From Thermoleophilia bacterium (GTDB lineage: Bacteria > Actinomycetota > Thermoleophilia > BMS3ABIN01): a DNA stretch of 35,292 nucleotides. This document shows positions 10,992-22,749 of this stretch, in pieces. The notes beneath the pieces are model-generated. The model was not told where the DNA came from. It made no database searches and saw only the letters and a list, made by a program, of their open reading frames with translations. Position 1 is the first letter of the stretch. Each line of letters opens with the position of its first letter. The position numbers and the translations under genes are program-made. Location of the stretch: positions 1-35,292 of the forward strand of contig JACWAM010000104.1 in assembly GCA_014874265.1 (NCBI GenBank). The letters are read 5' to 3'.

Positions 10992-11192
10992 AAACTGAAC
11001 CTGGTTAAGATGCGTGGCGCGGCGGAGTCAGCCGGGTGGCAACCGGGCATAACTCCACAAAATCCGGCAGTTGCCTCCGAAGCTGGCATCTTCTTTGGAT
11101 CAAACGCCGGCCGGAACTGGGGACGCCGGCAGCCAACCTGCCGGTTTAAATATATTCCAGCATAACCCGCTGGGGGCGGGCTCCGGAAAGAT

Positions 11193-11423
11193 TTAAACGC
11201 GGTAACGGTAAGATAACTTGCCGGCCGCTATCTCCTCCAGAGCGATCGTGAGGATATTTTTACTCCGCGTGTCGACAAGCGGGGGCGGGATATCGTCGAT
11301 GCTGCCTTCCTCACGGCTGCGGTAATAATTGGTGATTTGACGGGCGCGCTTCGCAGCCAGCGCCACCAGGGCATATTTTGAATCAACCTTTTCCAGCAGA
11401 GTGTCAATTCGGGGATTGTTCAA
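11193..11423 (-). CDS. rpoZ: DNA-directed RNA polymerase omega subunit
   Basis: 76 aa; PRIDTLLEKVDSKYALVALAAKRARQI; located between gmk and coaBC. Confidence 0.93.
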   Translation of the reverse strand: MNNPRIDTLLEKVDSKYALVALAAKRARQITNYYRSREEGSIDDIPPPLVDTRSKNILTIALEEIAAGKLSYRYRV

Positions 11424-12061
11424 TTCTTACCTCCGCTCAATGCCGTCCCGATGGCCCCTTGCAGCTCATCGGCGGCTTTATCAACATCTTCATTGACTAT
11501 AATGTAATCAAATTCTTTCTGCGCCGCAAGCTCGCCACGGGCTCGCTGGAGGCGGGCGGCAATTTCCGCGGGAGTTTCCGTCTGCCTTGCCGTCAGCCTC
11601 CGGCTTAGCTCCGCAAAATCAGGGGGAGCAATAAATATCAAAACCGCCCCTGGAATCAGCCGCCGCACCTTGCGGGCGCCTTCCAGCTCGATCTCCAGGA
11701 TGATGTTTCTGCCGCTCTGGAGGTTTTTTTCGACTTCGCTTCTGAGCGTGCCGTAATAGCCGGAGCCATACTTGACAAATTCTATGAAGTCTCCCGCTTC
11801 CATCCGTTTTTCAAACTCTTTTTGAGAAAGAAAAAAATATTCCCGGCCCTGTTTTTCTTCCTGGCGGCGAGGTCTGGTTGTTGCTGATCTGGCAAGGAAA
11901 GTGTTATCGAGACGGGGCAGTACTTTGCCAATCAAAGTGCCCTTGCCGGCCCCGGAAGGACCTGAGACGACCAGCAGGCGGCCCGGTTTCGCCGGGCCTG
12001 AGGGCTTATCGGCGAAAAAAGGCAACCAGCTCCCGCCGCTGCCGCCCCGACAGCCCGCCAA
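11420..12061 (-). CDS. gmk: Guanylate kinase
   Basis: P-loop VVSGPSGAGKGTL, SATTRPRRQEEKQGREYFFLS. The called ATG overlaps the mIHF gene by 56 bp; an in-frame TTG near 12024 is an alternative start. Confidence 0.95.
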   Translation of the reverse strand: MAGCRGGSGGSWLPFFADKPSGPAKPGRLLVVSGPSGAGKGTLIGKVLPRLDNTFLARSATTRPRRQEEKQGREYFFLSQKEFEKRMEAGDFIEFVKYGSGYYGTLRSEVEKNLQSGRNIILEIELEGARKVRRLIPGAVLIFIAPPDFAELSRRLTARQTETPAEIAARLQRARGELAAQKEFDYIIVNEDVDKAADELQGAIGTALSGGKN

Positions 12062-12338
12062 CCGTTTTATTGGAACTGATGCGGCAGTGATTTAGCACCT
12101 TGGCCGATTTTACTTTGCCACAATTAGGGACCGATAACAAAACATCGACCACCTTTGCCGTCCTGATGAACTCAGGCGGGTCGGCAAGGATCTGATCGAT
12201 TTGCGTAATGCCTTTTTTGAGGTCTTTTTTGAGCTGCGCCCTTTTTGACCGTATCTCATTGGCGCGGCCGAGGGCGTCCAGCCGCTGTTCCAGAGTCCTT
12301 ATCGGAGTAGCCGATGCTTGTTCGGGAGGAGATGACAT
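12006..12338 (-). CDS. Integration host factor, actinobacterial type (mIHF)
   Basis: 110-aa ORF with KKGITQIDQILADPPEFIRTAKVVDVLLSVPNCGKVKSAKVLNHCRIS; immediately upstream of gmk as in actinobacteria. Confidence 0.9.
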   Translation of the reverse strand: MSSPPEQASATPIRTLEQRLDALGRANEIRSKRAQLKKDLKKGITQIDQILADPPEFIRTAKVVDVLLSVPNCGKVKSAKVLNHCRISSNKTVGGLSGRQRRELVAFFRR

Positions 12339-12491
12339 CGACGTTATTATATGAGCAAAAAGTGGGTCTTTGCAAGGATTATTTTACAGTTAAATTCCAT
12401 AAGTTAATCGGATAGCAAGGTCCCGTTTCCTGTGATATATTCAATCGATTCAGCGGGGAGGCTATATAAATTTTCAAAAGAAAGGGTCAAC

Positions 12492-13184
12492 ATGCGGAAA
12501 AAAATGTTGATGGCGGCAGCAGTGGTTCTCACGGGCGTGGCGATGATCATGGCGGCGGGCTGCGGCAGCAGCACCCCCCAGGCACAAAACCAGCCGAAGG
12601 CGCCGGCGTCCTCTCCCGGCAGCGGAGGCAGTAACGCCTTTAGCCAGCAGATAGACGCCCTCAAGAAGACGGCAATGACCGTGACAGAGACCGAAAACGG
12701 CAAGAAAACCGGCAAGTGGACGCAAGGCAGCGACGGCAGCTGGCGATGGGACGCAGAAAGCGGCAGTAGCAATTCCGTTATTATCTACAACGCCTCCCAG
12801 AAAAAAACGTGGACGATCGACGGCAATACCGCCACCGAATTAACAGTTCCAGCAACCGCTTATGAGGGGTTTAACCCCGCCATGATGCTGGCGGTTTTTG
12901 CCTACGTGCCCGGGACGGGCAGCGGCGATACGCGCGAGTATGATGCGAACGGGTCAAAACTGACAGTTGAGCTTAAGGGGCCCAATGGCCTTCCCAGCAA
13001 AGCCACATCTGTGAATGCGAGCAATACAACCGTATGGGTTTTCGATTACACCAGCGTCCCGAGCAGCGCCTTCGATCTGCCCAGCGGCGTGACCGTGCAG
13101 ACGGTTCCCGGCTTGGGCGGCGGCGCCAGTAGCACAAGCACGATTCCGGGTGGCGGCAGCGTGCCGCAGATTCCCGGCCAGTAA
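12492..13184 (+). CDS. Putative secreted lipoprotein (LolA-like fold possible)
   Basis: In-frame ATG at 12492 gives MRKKMLMAAAVVLTGVAMIMAAGCGSS with lipobox; the ORF track start at 12432 adds residues upstream of the signal peptide. Confidence 0.75.
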   Translation: MRKKMLMAAAVVLTGVAMIMAAGCGSSTPQAQNQPKAPASSPGSGGSNAFSQQIDALKKTAMTVTETENGKKTGKWTQGSDGSWRWDAESGSSNSVIIYNASQKKTWTIDGNTATELTVPATAYEGFNPAMMLAVFAYVPGTGSGDTREYDANGSKLTVELKGPNGLPSKATSVNASNTTVWVFDYTSVPSSAFDLPSGVTVQTVPGLGGGASSTSTIPGGGSVPQIPGQ

Positions 13185-13216
13185 TGTATTGATTACAATA
13201 CTCAAGTGAGCAAAGA

Positions 13217-13242
13217 CAGGGCCGCCCTTCCGGGCGGCCCTG
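13217..13242. terminator. Hairpin between convergent lipoprotein gene and pyrD
   Basis: Perfect 11-bp stem cagggccgccc-ttcc-gggcggccctg; no strong T-tract. Confidence 0.65.
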
Positions 13243-13345
13243 AAACCGATCCCTCGGCTTCGCCTCGGGACGACACATTTAACCTGGCCTTTTTACGTTC
13301 GCCTTGTTTTTTTCCACCACCCACCTCTACCATCCATCATCCGCT

Positions 13346-14266
13346 TTAATGCGCAACGCCGATCAGCTCGCTGGCTGAGCCGATGCCGTGCTCATTGATC
13401 AGCCGCCCGAGCTCGGGAGCCATGGCCGCCGCCAGCGGATCACGGAAACTTGCCGTCCCCACCGCTACCGCCGTAGCGCCGGCCGCCATGAATTCCAGCG
13501 CATCCTGAGCCGTAGTGACACCGCCCATACCAATGACGGGCACATCCAGCTCGCGGCTAACCAGAAAAACAGCCCTAAGCGCCACCGGCTTGATCGCCGG
13601 CCCCGAAAGACCGCCGGTGACATGGCCCAGTACCGGTTTGAGGCTGTAGCGGTCCAGCGCCATGCCGTGCACCGTATTGATGAGCGAGACACAGTCGGCG
13701 CCGCCGTCGACCGCCGCGGCGGCAACCTCAATGATGTCGGTGACATTGGGCGTCAGTTTGACGATAAGAAACTTTGAAGTGGCCTGGCGCGCCAGCACCG
13801 TGGCCTGGCGCGTCTTTTCCGGATCCAGTCCCAGCGCCCGGCCGTCAAGCTCAACATTAGGGCAGGAGACGTTAAGCTCAATGGCGGCAACCTCCTCGCG
13901 ACTATCGAGCATCGCGGCGCAGCGGCCGTAGTCTTCTGTCTCCTCGCCGGCGATGCTGGCAATAACCGGGACCGGCAGCGACTCAAGCCGGTGCAGGTCC
14001 TCCGTGATGAACGCCTCGATGCCGTGGTTGGCAAGTCCAATGGAATTAAGCAGTCCGGCCGCTGTCTCCTGGAGACGGGGCGGCGGATTGCCCGCGCGCG
14101 GCTGCAATGTCACGGTCTTGGGAATGTACGCGGCAAAGGGAAAGGAGACGAACAGATCTTCCTCGAGCGCCTTGTCCGCCGCCAGCACGTCAAACGTGCC
14201 CGAGGCGTTGATGATGGGATGGGCCAGCTCGAGCGGTCCAAGTTTGATCTCGAGGTTTACTGCCAT
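13346..14266 (-). CDS. pyrD: Dihydroorotate dehydrogenase B, catalytic subunit
   Basis: 306 aa; NASGTFDVL, ELNVSCPNVELDGRALG, VIGMGGVTTAQDALEFMAAGATAVAVGTA; paired with pyrK. Confidence 0.95.
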   Translation of the reverse strand: MAVNLEIKLGPLELAHPIINASGTFDVLAADKALEEDLFVSFPFAAYIPKTVTLQPRAGNPPPRLQETAAGLLNSIGLANHGIEAFITEDLHRLESLPVPVIASIAGEETEDYGRCAAMLDSREEVAAIELNVSCPNVELDGRALGLDPEKTRQATVLARQATSKFLIVKLTPNVTDIIEVAAAAVDGGADCVSLINTVHGMALDRYSLKPVLGHVTGGLSGPAIKPVALRAVFLVSRELDVPVIGMGGVTTAQDALEFMAAGATAVAVGTASFRDPLAAAMAPELGRLINEHGIGSASELIGVAH

Positions 14267-15045
14267 GAAATGTCTTCCACGTCAAAAACGGGACCGTCGT
14301 TGCAAACCCTGAGGTAGCCGCCGGCTCCCCGGATAACGCAGCCCTGGCAAGAACCGATGCCGCAGGCCATATGCGCCTCCACCGAGACCTGGGCCGCGTT
14401 GCCGCACTCGCGGGCGATCCGGGCAACCGCAGCCAGCATGGGGCTGGGACCGCAGGCAAATATCTCCGGTGTTGGCTTGCCGGGTTCGCGCGCCAGGCAA
14501 CCCGGCAATGGATCCGAAACCAGGCCCAAGCGGCCAACCGAGCCGTCTTCGGTAATCACGTCAGTTCTGACGCCGCTAAAAAGCTCCGTGGCAACCGCCT
14601 CCTTCCGGGTGCGGAAGCCGAGCAGGCAGCGGACCTCGCGCCCCTCGGCGGCGAGCGATCTGGCCAGCAGCTTCAGCGGCGAGATCCCGATGCCGCCACC
14701 TACCAAAACAGCAGGGGCTTCGCCTTCGAAACGGAATCCCATCCCCAGTGGTCCAAGCACGCTGACGCGATCCCCGATCCCGGCCGCCGCCAGCCTCGCC
14801 GTGCCCTTTCCAACCGGATCAATCAGCATCGTCACCAGATCCGATTCAACGTTGTGTATCCCCATCGGCCGCGGCAGCAACGGATCGAGCTCGTTACCGG
14901 ACATCCGGATCATCAGGAACTGCCCTGGGTGCGCCAGATTGGCGATCTGGGGGGCGACAAAAGAGATCAACCGGTAGGCGCCCACCTGCCGGCTCTCGAC
15001 GACGGCGCACTTAAGCAGCTCAGCTGGAATGAGCCCGGCGTCCAT
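14257..15045 (-). CDS. pyrK: Dihydroorotate dehydrogenase B, electron transfer subunit
   Basis: 262 aa; [27 protein letters not shown]-terminal 2Fe-2S cysteines [13 protein letters not shown]...VCNDGPVF. Confidence 0.94.
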   Translation of the reverse strand: MDAGLIPAELLKCAVVESRQVGAYRLISFVAPQIANLAHPGQFLMIRMSGNELDPLLPRPMGIHNVESDLVTMLIDPVGKGTARLAAAGIGDRVSVLGPLGMGFRFEGEAPAVLVGGGIGISPLKLLARSLAAEGREVRCLLGFRTRKEAVATELFSGVRTDVITEDGSVGRLGLVSDPLPGCLAREPGKPTPEIFACGPSPMLAAVARIARECGNAAQVSVEAHMACGIGSCQGCVIRGAGGYLRVCNDGPVFDVEDISWQ

Positions 15046-18000
15046 GAAGATGCTGAAGGGTATGAAGCTGCATTCCCGGTTCCCGGCTGGCTTCGATGGC
15101 GGCGACGGCGGCTTCGGCTCCTGCCATCGTGGTAATGCACGGCGTCCCGGTGCGAAGCGTCGCGCGGCGGATCTCGTATCCGTCAGCGCGGGCGCCCCTG
15201 CCTCTGGGAGTGTTAAACACGGCGTCGATCTTGCCGGTGAGAATCAAGTCCACCACGTTGGGTTTGCCTTCGGAAAACTTGCGGACCGGCTCCGCCTCAA
15301 TGCCGGCCTCAGTCAGTGCCTTGGCCGTACCCTCAGTGGCGACCATCCGGAATCCCAGAGCGTACAGGCGCCGGGCCAGTTGCACCGCCTGCTCCTTGTC
15401 GGAGTCACAGTTGCTCATGAAGATCGTTCCTTTTTTCGGCAGCGTCTGTCCGGCGGCCTCCTGCGCTTTGGCGAACGCAATCGGAAAACTGGTGGCCACA
15501 CCCATCACTTCGCCGGTGGATTTCATCTCGGGACCCAGAGTGGTGTCGGCGCCGGGCAGCCTCGAAAACGGCAGCACCGCCTCCTTGACGGTAACGTGCG
15601 GATGAACCGGTCCTTCCGGCAGGCCCATATCCTTCAGCTTCTCACCCAGGATGATGCGCGTGGCAACCTTGGCCAGCGGCACCCCGATTGACTTGCTGAC
15701 GAAAGGCACTGTGCGCGAACCGCGCGGATTGGCCTCCAGGACATACACTTCACCGTCCTTGACAGCGAACTGGATGTTTATCAGTCCGATGACCCCCAGC
15801 TCCAGCGCCAGGCTGGCGGTGTGTTCCCTGGCTTTGACCGTCAGCTCATCCGAAAGCGAGAAAGCGGGGATGACGCAGGCGCTGTCGCCCGAATGCACTC
15901 CGGCTTCCTCCACGTGCTGCATGATGGCGCCGATGTAGACCTCGCCACCGTCGCAGACGGCGTCGACATCGATCTCCATAGCATCTTCAAGAAATTTGTC
16001 AAGAAGAATCGGGTGCTTTGGCGAAGCCTGGACGGCCTGCTCGATATACCGCTCCAGGTCCTCCCGCGAATAGACGATCTCCATGGCGCGCCCGCCGAGA
16101 ACGTAAGAGGGCCGCACCAGCAGGGGATAGCCAATCTTGGCGGCTATTTCCAGGGCTTCTTCCAGGCTGGGGGCCGTCCCGTAAGGAGGATGGGCGATGC
16201 CAAGCCGGCGGAGGATGCCGCCGAAGCGGCTGCGGTCCTCGGCCAGGTCGATCGCCTCCTGGGGTGTCCCCAGGATCGGCACGCCGGCAGCGGCCAGGCC
16301 GGCGGCGATCTTGAGCGGCGTCTGGCCGCCGAACTGAACGATCACCCCTTTTGGCTGCTCGTTCGCAACCACTTCCAGCACGTCCTCGAGAGTGAGCGGC
16401 TCAAAGTAGAGGCGATCGGAGATGTTGTAATCGGTACTGACCGTCTCCGGATTGCAGTTGACCATGATTGCTTCATAACCGCACTGGCGGGCGACCATGA
16501 CGGCATGCACACAGCAGTAGTCAAACTCGATGCCCTGTCCAATCCGGTTGGGTCCGCTCCCCAGGATGATTACTTTCTCGCGTCCGGACGCAAGCGCCTC
16601 GTTCTCGTCGTCGTAACAAGAATAAAAGTAAGGCGTCTCGGCATCGAACTCGGCAGCGCAGGTGTCTACCGCTTTGTAAACCGGCGTAATTCCGGCTCCC
16701 CGCCGCGCGGACCTGACGTCGGCTTCGGCCGATCCGGTAAAAGCGGCAATCTGGGCGTCGGAAAAACCGGTCTGCTTTGCCAGGCGCAACTCTCCGGGGG
16801 TCAGGCTGCCCAGCTCTCGGTCCCGGAGGTTGCCCTCCCTCCGGATGATCTCCTCAAATTCCCGGATAAACCAGAGGTTGATCTGCGTGGCCGCCTTGAT
16901 ATCCGCCGCCGGCGTTCCCCGCCTAAGCAGCTCCATGATCAGGTCGTACCGGTCAGCGCCCGGCGTGGCGATTGCCACTAGCAACTCCTTCGTGGCGGCT
17001 CCGGTCTTGATCTCCACGTCAAGCTCGCGCGAGCGCATCGATTTGAGGAACGCCTCCTTGAAGGTGCGGCCAATCGCCATGTTCTCGCCCACACTTTTCA
17101 TGTGCGTGGTCAAGGTGGCATCGACCTGGGGGAATTTCTCAAACGCCCAGCGCGGCGTCTTCACGACCACGTAATCGATCGTTGGCTCGAAGCAGGCCGG
17201 CGTCTTCCGGGTGATATCATTGGGGATCTCGTCCAGTGTGTAACCCACCGCCAGCCGGGCGGCGATCTTGGCGATGGGAAAGCCGGTCGCTTTGGAAGCC
17301 AGCGCCGAACTGCGCGATACGCGCGGATTCATCTCAATGACAACAATCTCCTCGGTGTCGGGGTTGACCGCAAACTGGATGTTGGAGCCGCCGGTCTCCA
17401 CGCCGATCTCGCGGATGATCGCCAGCGAGGCGTCGCGCAGCCGCTGGTACTGCGCGTCGGTAAGCGTCTGAGCCGGCGCCACCGTGATGCTGTCGCCGGT
17501 ATGGATCCCCATCGGATCCACATTCTCGATCGAGCAGACGATGACGACGTTGTCCGCCCGGTCGCGCATCACCTCAAGCTCAAACTCCTGCCAGCCCATC
17601 ACCGACTCCTCCAGAAGCACCTGGCCGATGGGGCTGGCGCTCGTGCCGTGCTCGACGGCCCGGCAGAAGGAATCGATGTCATGGGCGACGCCGCCGCCAT
17701 GCCCTCCCAGGGTAAAGCTGGGCCGCACGATGACCGGCAGCGTCAGATTGTTCAGCTTCTCACAGGCCTCCTTTACCGACCTGGCCAGATCGCTGCGCGG
17801 CACGCGCAGGCCGATCCGCTGCATGGCGCTGCGAAATTCTTCCCTCTCCTCGGCGCGGTTGATCGCCTTGGCATCGGCGCCGATCAGTTCGACTCCGTGC
17901 GTGTCCAGCACCCCGGCCCGGTGCAGGTCCATCGCCAGATTAAGCGCCGTCTGCCCCCCCAGCGTCGGCAGCAGCGCGTCCGGCCGCTCCTGTTCAATAA

Positions 18001-18235
18001 TGGCGGTCAGCGTGGGAACGTCCAACGGCTCGATGTAGGTGCGGGTGGCGAAATCCGGATCGGTCATGATCGTCGCCGGATTGGAATTTACCAGGATCAC
18101 CTCGTACCCTTCTTCCATTAGCACTTGGCAGGCCTGGGTGCCGGAGTAGTCGAACTCGCAGGCCTGGCCGATCACGATCGGCCCGGAGCCGATCAGCAGG
18201 ATCTTGTTGATATTGTCGCGGCGTGGCATAAGCAA
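15020..18235 (-). CDS. carB: Carbamoyl-phosphate synthase large subunit
   Basis: 1071-aa ORF with duplicated ATP-grasp regions; [20 protein letters not shown] and [20 protein letters not shown]. Confidence 0.98.
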   Translation of the reverse strand: MLMPRRDNINKILLIGSGPIVIGQACEFDYSGTQACQVLMEEGYEVILVNSNPATIMTDPDFATRTYIEPLDVPTLTAIIEQERPDALLPTLGGQTALNLAMDLHRAGVLDTHGVELIGADAKAINRAEEREEFRSAMQRIGLRVPRSDLARSVKEACEKLNNLTLPVIVRPSFTLGGHGGGVAHDIDSFCRAVEHGTSASPIGQVLLEESVMGWQEFELEVMRDRADNVVIVCSIENVDPMGIHTGDSITVAPAQTLTDAQYQRLRDASLAIIREIGVETGGSNIQFAVNPDTEEIVVIEMNPRVSRSSALASKATGFPIAKIAARLAVGYTLDEIPNDITRKTPACFEPTIDYVVVKTPRWAFEKFPQVDATLTTHMKSVGENMAIGRTFKEAFLKSMRSRELDVEIKTGAATKELLVAIATPGADRYDLIMELLRRGTPAADIKAATQINLWFIREFEEIIRREGNLRDRELGSLTPGELRLAKQTGFSDAQIAAFTGSAEADVRSARRGAGITPVYKAVDTCAAEFDAETPYFYSCYDDENEALASGREKVIILGSGPNRIGQGIEFDYCCVHAVMVARQCGYEAIMVNCNPETVSTDYNISDRLYFEPLTLEDVLEVVANEQPKGVIVQFGGQTPLKIAAGLAAAGVPILGTPQEAIDLAEDRSRFGGILRRLGIAHPPYGTAPSLEEALEIAAKIGYPLLVRPSYVLGGRAMEIVYSREDLERYIEQAVQASPKHPILLDKFLEDAMEIDVDAVCDGGEVYIGAIMQHVEEAGVHSGDSACVIPAFSLSDELTVKAREHTASLALELGVIGLINIQFAVKDGEVYVLEANPRGSRTVPFVSKSIGVPLAKVATRIILGEKLKDMGLPEGPVHPHVTVKEAVLPFSRLPGADTTLGPEMKSTGEVMGVATSFPIAFAKAQEAAGQTLPKKGTIFMSNCDSDKEQAVQLARRLYALGFRMVATEGTAKALTEAGIEAEPVRKFSEGKPNVVDLILTGKIDAVFNTPRGRGARADGYEIRRATLRTGTPCITTMAGAEAAVAAIEASREPGMQLHTLQHLHGRRAHSS

Positions 18236-18242
18236 GCTTTGG

Positions 18243-19436
18243 TCAGGCGGGGGCCCCCGCCCCCATCAAGCGGATGAACTGGGCAAACAGGTAACGCGAG
18301 TCGTGCGGTCCCGGGCTGGCTTCAGGATGGTACTGCACCGAGAACGCCGGCACGTCCAGGCAGCGGATGCCCTCGACGGTGCCGTCATAAAGATTAAGAT
18401 GGCTGACGAGAGTGCTGCCCGCTCCAGTCTCCAGAAGCATCTCCTCCCGGGCCGGCGCCTCGAAAAAAGCGCCGCTGCCGTTTCCGTGCTCGAAACGGCC
18501 GCGGGCGGCCGTCGGCAGCTTGACAGCAAAGCCGTGGTTTTGCGAGGTGATCTCCACCCGGCCGGTATCAAGATTCTTGACCGGATGGTTGGCGCCCCGG
18601 TGGCCAAACTTGAGTTTGTATGTTTCCAGGCCCAGCGCCAGGCTGAGGATCTGGTGGCCGAGACAGATGCCAAATACAGGCACTTTGCCAAGTAGCCCGC
18701 GCACGGTCTCAATGGCGTAGTCGAGCGCCGCCGGGTCTCCCGGCCCGTTGGAGAGAAAGACTCCTTGCGGGTTCAGCGCCAGGATCTCTGCCGCGGCAGC
18801 GCCCGCCGGCACCACGGCGACATTACAGCCCGCCGCCCCCAGCCGCTTGATAATAGAGCGTTTAATGCCATAGTCAACCGCCACCACCCGGCAGCCGGCG
18901 TTGAGGAATTCCAGATCGTAACGAGAACCACATGTCACGGCGGCGGCCAGATCAAGCCCGGACATGGACGGGGTTTCCCGGAGGCGGCGGGCGATCTCAT
19001 CTTCCCTAAAATCGCCCCAGTAGACGGAGGCCCTCATGGCGCCCCGGCTGCGGATGCGGCGGGTGAGGGCGCGGGTGTCAACCCCGCTCACCGCCGTGAC
19101 CCCCTGCTCCCACAGCCACTGGGCAAATCCCTTTTCGGCGGCCGAGTTGCCGTCGAAGTTATGGCCCTCGCGGACTATAACGGCACGCGAGTGCACCTGG
19201 TCCGACTCGCTCGCGGTGTCGTTGACTCCATAATTGCCAATCAAGGGGTACGTAAAAACGACCATTTGGCCGTGATAGGAGGGATCCGTGAGCACCTCCT
19301 GATAACCGGTCATGGCGGTGTTGAAAACGATCTCGCCGTAGACGGCTCCCGGAGCGCCGAAACCATGACCCTTGTAAACAGTTCCATCCTCGAGTATTAC
19401 GGCAGCCGGCATCGAAGTTTTTGGTGATTCGTTCAT
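18243..19436 (-). CDS. carA: Carbamoyl-phosphate synthase small subunit
   Basis: 397 aa; [51 protein letters not shown]. Confidence 0.98.
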   Translation of the reverse strand: MNESPKTSMPAAVILEDGTVYKGHGFGAPGAVYGEIVFNTAMTGYQEVLTDPSYHGQMVVFTYPLIGNYGVNDTASESDQVHSRAVIVREGHNFDGNSAAEKGFAQWLWEQGVTAVSGVDTRALTRRIRSRGAMRASVYWGDFREDEIARRLRETPSMSGLDLAAAVTCGSRYDLEFLNAGCRVVAVDYGIKRSIIKRLGAAGCNVAVVPAGAAAAEILALNPQGVFLSNGPGDPAALDYAIETVRGLLGKVPVFGICLGHQILSLALGLETYKLKFGHRGANHPVKNLDTGRVEITSQNHGFAVKLPTAARGRFEHGNGSGAFFEAPAREEMLLETGAGSTLVSHLNLYDGTVEGIRCLDVPAFSVQYHPEASPGPHDSRYLFAQFIRLMGAGAPA

Positions 19437-19572
19437 GTTTTAGCTTAAGGTTTCACGTTTAATGTTTCACTTTATTTTCCAGCGGATCATCGCTCATGTT
19501 AATGATATTTAATCGATACCAACCATTTGCAACATAATTCATAATTTTACGCAAAAACGTTAACATTAAACG

Positions 19573-20892
19573 TTAAACGTCATGTTTGTGCGCTACCCGG
19601 CCGCCGGCCACAGTCAGTATAATCCGCCCCTTGACCCGGCGGCCGCCAAACGCGGTGTTGCGGGACTTGCTCCGGAAGTTCCCGGGGATAATGGCAAATT
19701 CTTCTTCTACATCAACAAGGCAGAGGTTCGCCTCCTCGCCGGCGGCGATCGCCGGCGCCGGCAGGCCGAAAGCCTCCGCCGGCCGGGTAGACATTGCCAG
19801 GACGAGCGCCTTCAGCGGCGCCTTGCCGGTTAAAACCAGCCCGGTGTAAAGAACGGGAAAAGCCGTCTCCAGGCCGGTGACGCCAAACGGCGCCTCCTCA
19901 AACGGCGTTTCCTTTTCCTGCGCCGCGTGTGGCGCGTGATCGGTGGCGATGCAATCGATAACCCCGGATGCCAGCCCAGTCACCAGCGCCTGCCTGTCAA
20001 GAGCAGTTCGGAGCGGCGGGTTCATCTTAAAGTTTGCGTCGAGGCTGGCGGCATCCGCCTCATCGAGCAGCAGATGATGGGGCGTTGCCTCGCAGGTAAC
20101 CCGCGTCCCGGCGTCCTTGGCCGCCTCGATCAGCTCCAGCGAGCGGCCGCAGCTGACGTGGGCGATGTGGACCCGGCCCTCTTCGTAAGCAGCCACCTCC
20201 AGATCGCGGGCAATGGCCGCCGTCTCCGCCGCCGCCGGCATGCCGGCCAGGCCCAGGCGGGCCGAGACTTCGCCCTCGTTCATCACCCCGGGACCGGCAA
20301 GGCTTTTGTCTTCACAGTGCAGGCTGAGCGGCAGCCCCACCAGTTTCGCCGACCGGAAAGCGCTGCTGAGCAGTCCGGCGCTGGCAACCGGGCGCCCGTC
20401 GTCCGAAAAAGCAACCGCGCCGGCTTCGGCCAGGTCCCACATGTCGCTAAGGTGGACTCCCTCCTGTCCGCGGCTGATGGCGCCCAGAAAAGCGACGCTC
20501 ACGGCTGCCGACGCTTCCGCCAGCTCCACCAGCGAAGAAAAAACAGCAGCATTGTCAACAACGGGCTCCGTGTTGGGCATGGCGCAGATGCCGACGTATC
20601 CCCCAGCGGCGGCGGCGGCCGTGCCGCTGGCGATATCCTCCTCATCCTCACGCCCGGGGGTGCGCAGATGTGCGTGCAGGTCAATAAACCCGGGCAGCAG
20701 CAGCCGGCCGCCTGCCTCAATTACCCTGTCCCCGGACGGTTCTTTGCTGCCCGGGGGAGTCACGGAGGCAATCCGGCCCTTGTCGATGGCGATATCCCCG
20801 GGGGCGTCAAGACCCAGGGCCGGGTCAAAGATGCGCGCGCCCCGGATGAGCATTGTTGCTTTTGTTCCCTTTTTTGCTATGGTTAAATTCAT
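19573..20892 (-). CDS. pyrC: Dihydroorotase
   Basis: 439 aa; LPGFIDLHAHLRTPGREDEEDIASG, CIATDHAPHAAQEKE. Confidence 0.96.
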   Translation of the reverse strand: MNLTIAKKGTKATMLIRGARIFDPALGLDAPGDIAIDKGRIASVTPPGSKEPSGDRVIEAGGRLLLPGFIDLHAHLRTPGREDEEDIASGTAAAAAGGYVGICAMPNTEPVVDNAAVFSSLVELAEASAAVSVAFLGAISRGQEGVHLSDMWDLAEAGAVAFSDDGRPVASAGLLSSAFRSAKLVGLPLSLHCEDKSLAGPGVMNEGEVSARLGLAGMPAAAETAAIARDLEVAAYEEGRVHIAHVSCGRSLELIEAAKDAGTRVTCEATPHHLLLDEADAASLDANFKMNPPLRTALDRQALVTGLASGVIDCIATDHAPHAAQEKETPFEEAPFGVTGLETAFPVLYTGLVLTGKAPLKALVLAMSTRPAEAFGLPAPAIAAGEEANLCLVDVEEEFAIIPGNFRSKSRNTAFGGRRVKGRIILTVAGGRVAHKHDV

Positions 20893-20937
20893 TTCTTTCG
20901 CATTATTGGCCTAATCTTGGCACAAAAAAATTTAACA

Positions 20938-21890
20938 TCAAACTCTTGTGGTTAAACGTGAAACGCTCGTTTCTTTCGCCACCGCGGCGCTGTCGATGAT
21001 GATGCGGTACAGGACCGCCATCCTTACCGCCAGCCCTGCCTCCACTTGCTGCAAGATGAGGTTCTCGCTGGAGTCCGCCAGCTCGCTCTCGATCTCAACG
21101 CCGCGGTTGATCGGGCCGGGGTGCAGCACCCGCTGGCCCTCGTGCAGGTGCCGGCGACCGACACAGAAGTGTGAGACATATTCTCGCAGCGATGGCACGA
21201 AATTGGCGCCCTCGTGCCGCTCCCTCTGCATCCGCAAGAGGTAGATCACATCCACGTTCGCCAGCTCATCCAGGCTGTGAAAGATCGCCGCTCCCAGCGC
21301 CTCTGCCCGCCGGGGCAGCAGCCCCGGCGGCGCTACCAGCGCCACCTGCATCCCCATATTCTGAAAGCCGGCAATATTCGAGCGCGCCACCCGGCTATGG
21401 AGGATGTCACCCACGATAGCCACCCTTAAGCCGCTCAAATCCCCGTAAGCCTGCTTCAGGGAAAAGATGTCCAGCAGACACTGGGTGGGATGCTCTCCCT
21501 TGCCGTCGCCGGCGTTGATGACGTGGGCGGTGGTATGCGCGGCCATAAACGCCGGGGCTCCGACATGCGGATGCCGGGCGACAATAATGTCCGGACAGTA
21601 TGCGTTCAGCGTCAGGACGGTGTCCTTTAACGATTCCCCCTTGCCGGCGGAGCTGGAATCGGCCTTGACATTGATCACATCCGCCGACAGGCGCTTGCCG
21701 GCCAGCTCGAATGACGTTGATGTGCGCGTACTTTTCTCGTAGAAAAGATCGATGACGGTGCGGCCCCGGAGCGTCGGCACCTTCTTGATGTCACGCTGGG
21801 ACAGCTCCAGGAAGTCTTTCTTGGCCGTCCCCAGCAGAGAGTTAATCTCCTCGCGGGTGAGATCGTTGATCGACAGCAGATGCCTGTTCA

Positions 21891-21891
<1 letters not shown>
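20938..21891 (-). CDS. pyrB: Aspartate carbamoyltransferase catalytic subunit
   Basis: 317 aa; FYEKSTRTSTSFELAGKRLSAD, HPTQCLLDIFSLKQ, HPGPINRGVEI. Confidence 0.97.
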
Positions 21892-22555
<664 letters not shown>

Positions 22556-22584
22556 TAAAGGGTAAACATTTGTCGCTTGTCAGT

Positions 22585-22749
22585 TTATCGGAACCAGGCA
22601 GCAAGAGTCAAATCGGGATTTGTAGGGGATAGACACTGGCGCAGACAGTAATCGCGACCCCCAGTTGCCGCCGTACCTGTCTGCACTTTCAGCTGACCGG
22701 CTACGTAGACCTCATAGTGGACTGGCTGGGCGTTTGGATTTGCGATCAT
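22585..22749 (-). CDS. Short ORF (54 aa), possible fragment of a larger secreted/surface protein
   Basis: Reads MIANPNAQPVHYEVYVAGQLKVQTGTAATGGRDYCLRQCLSPTNPDLTLAAWFR; protein-like composition but no recognised family; below the ORF-track size cutoff. Confidence 0.25.
   Translation of the reverse strand: MIANPNAQPVHYEVYVAGQLKVQTGTAATGGRDYCLRQCLSPTNPDLTLAAWFR

Noticed and set aside
15821-18121. Long plus-strand ORFs (386 aa and 339 aa) inside carB
   Set aside because: Antisense to a well-supported carB; composition typical of GC-driven shadow ORFs.
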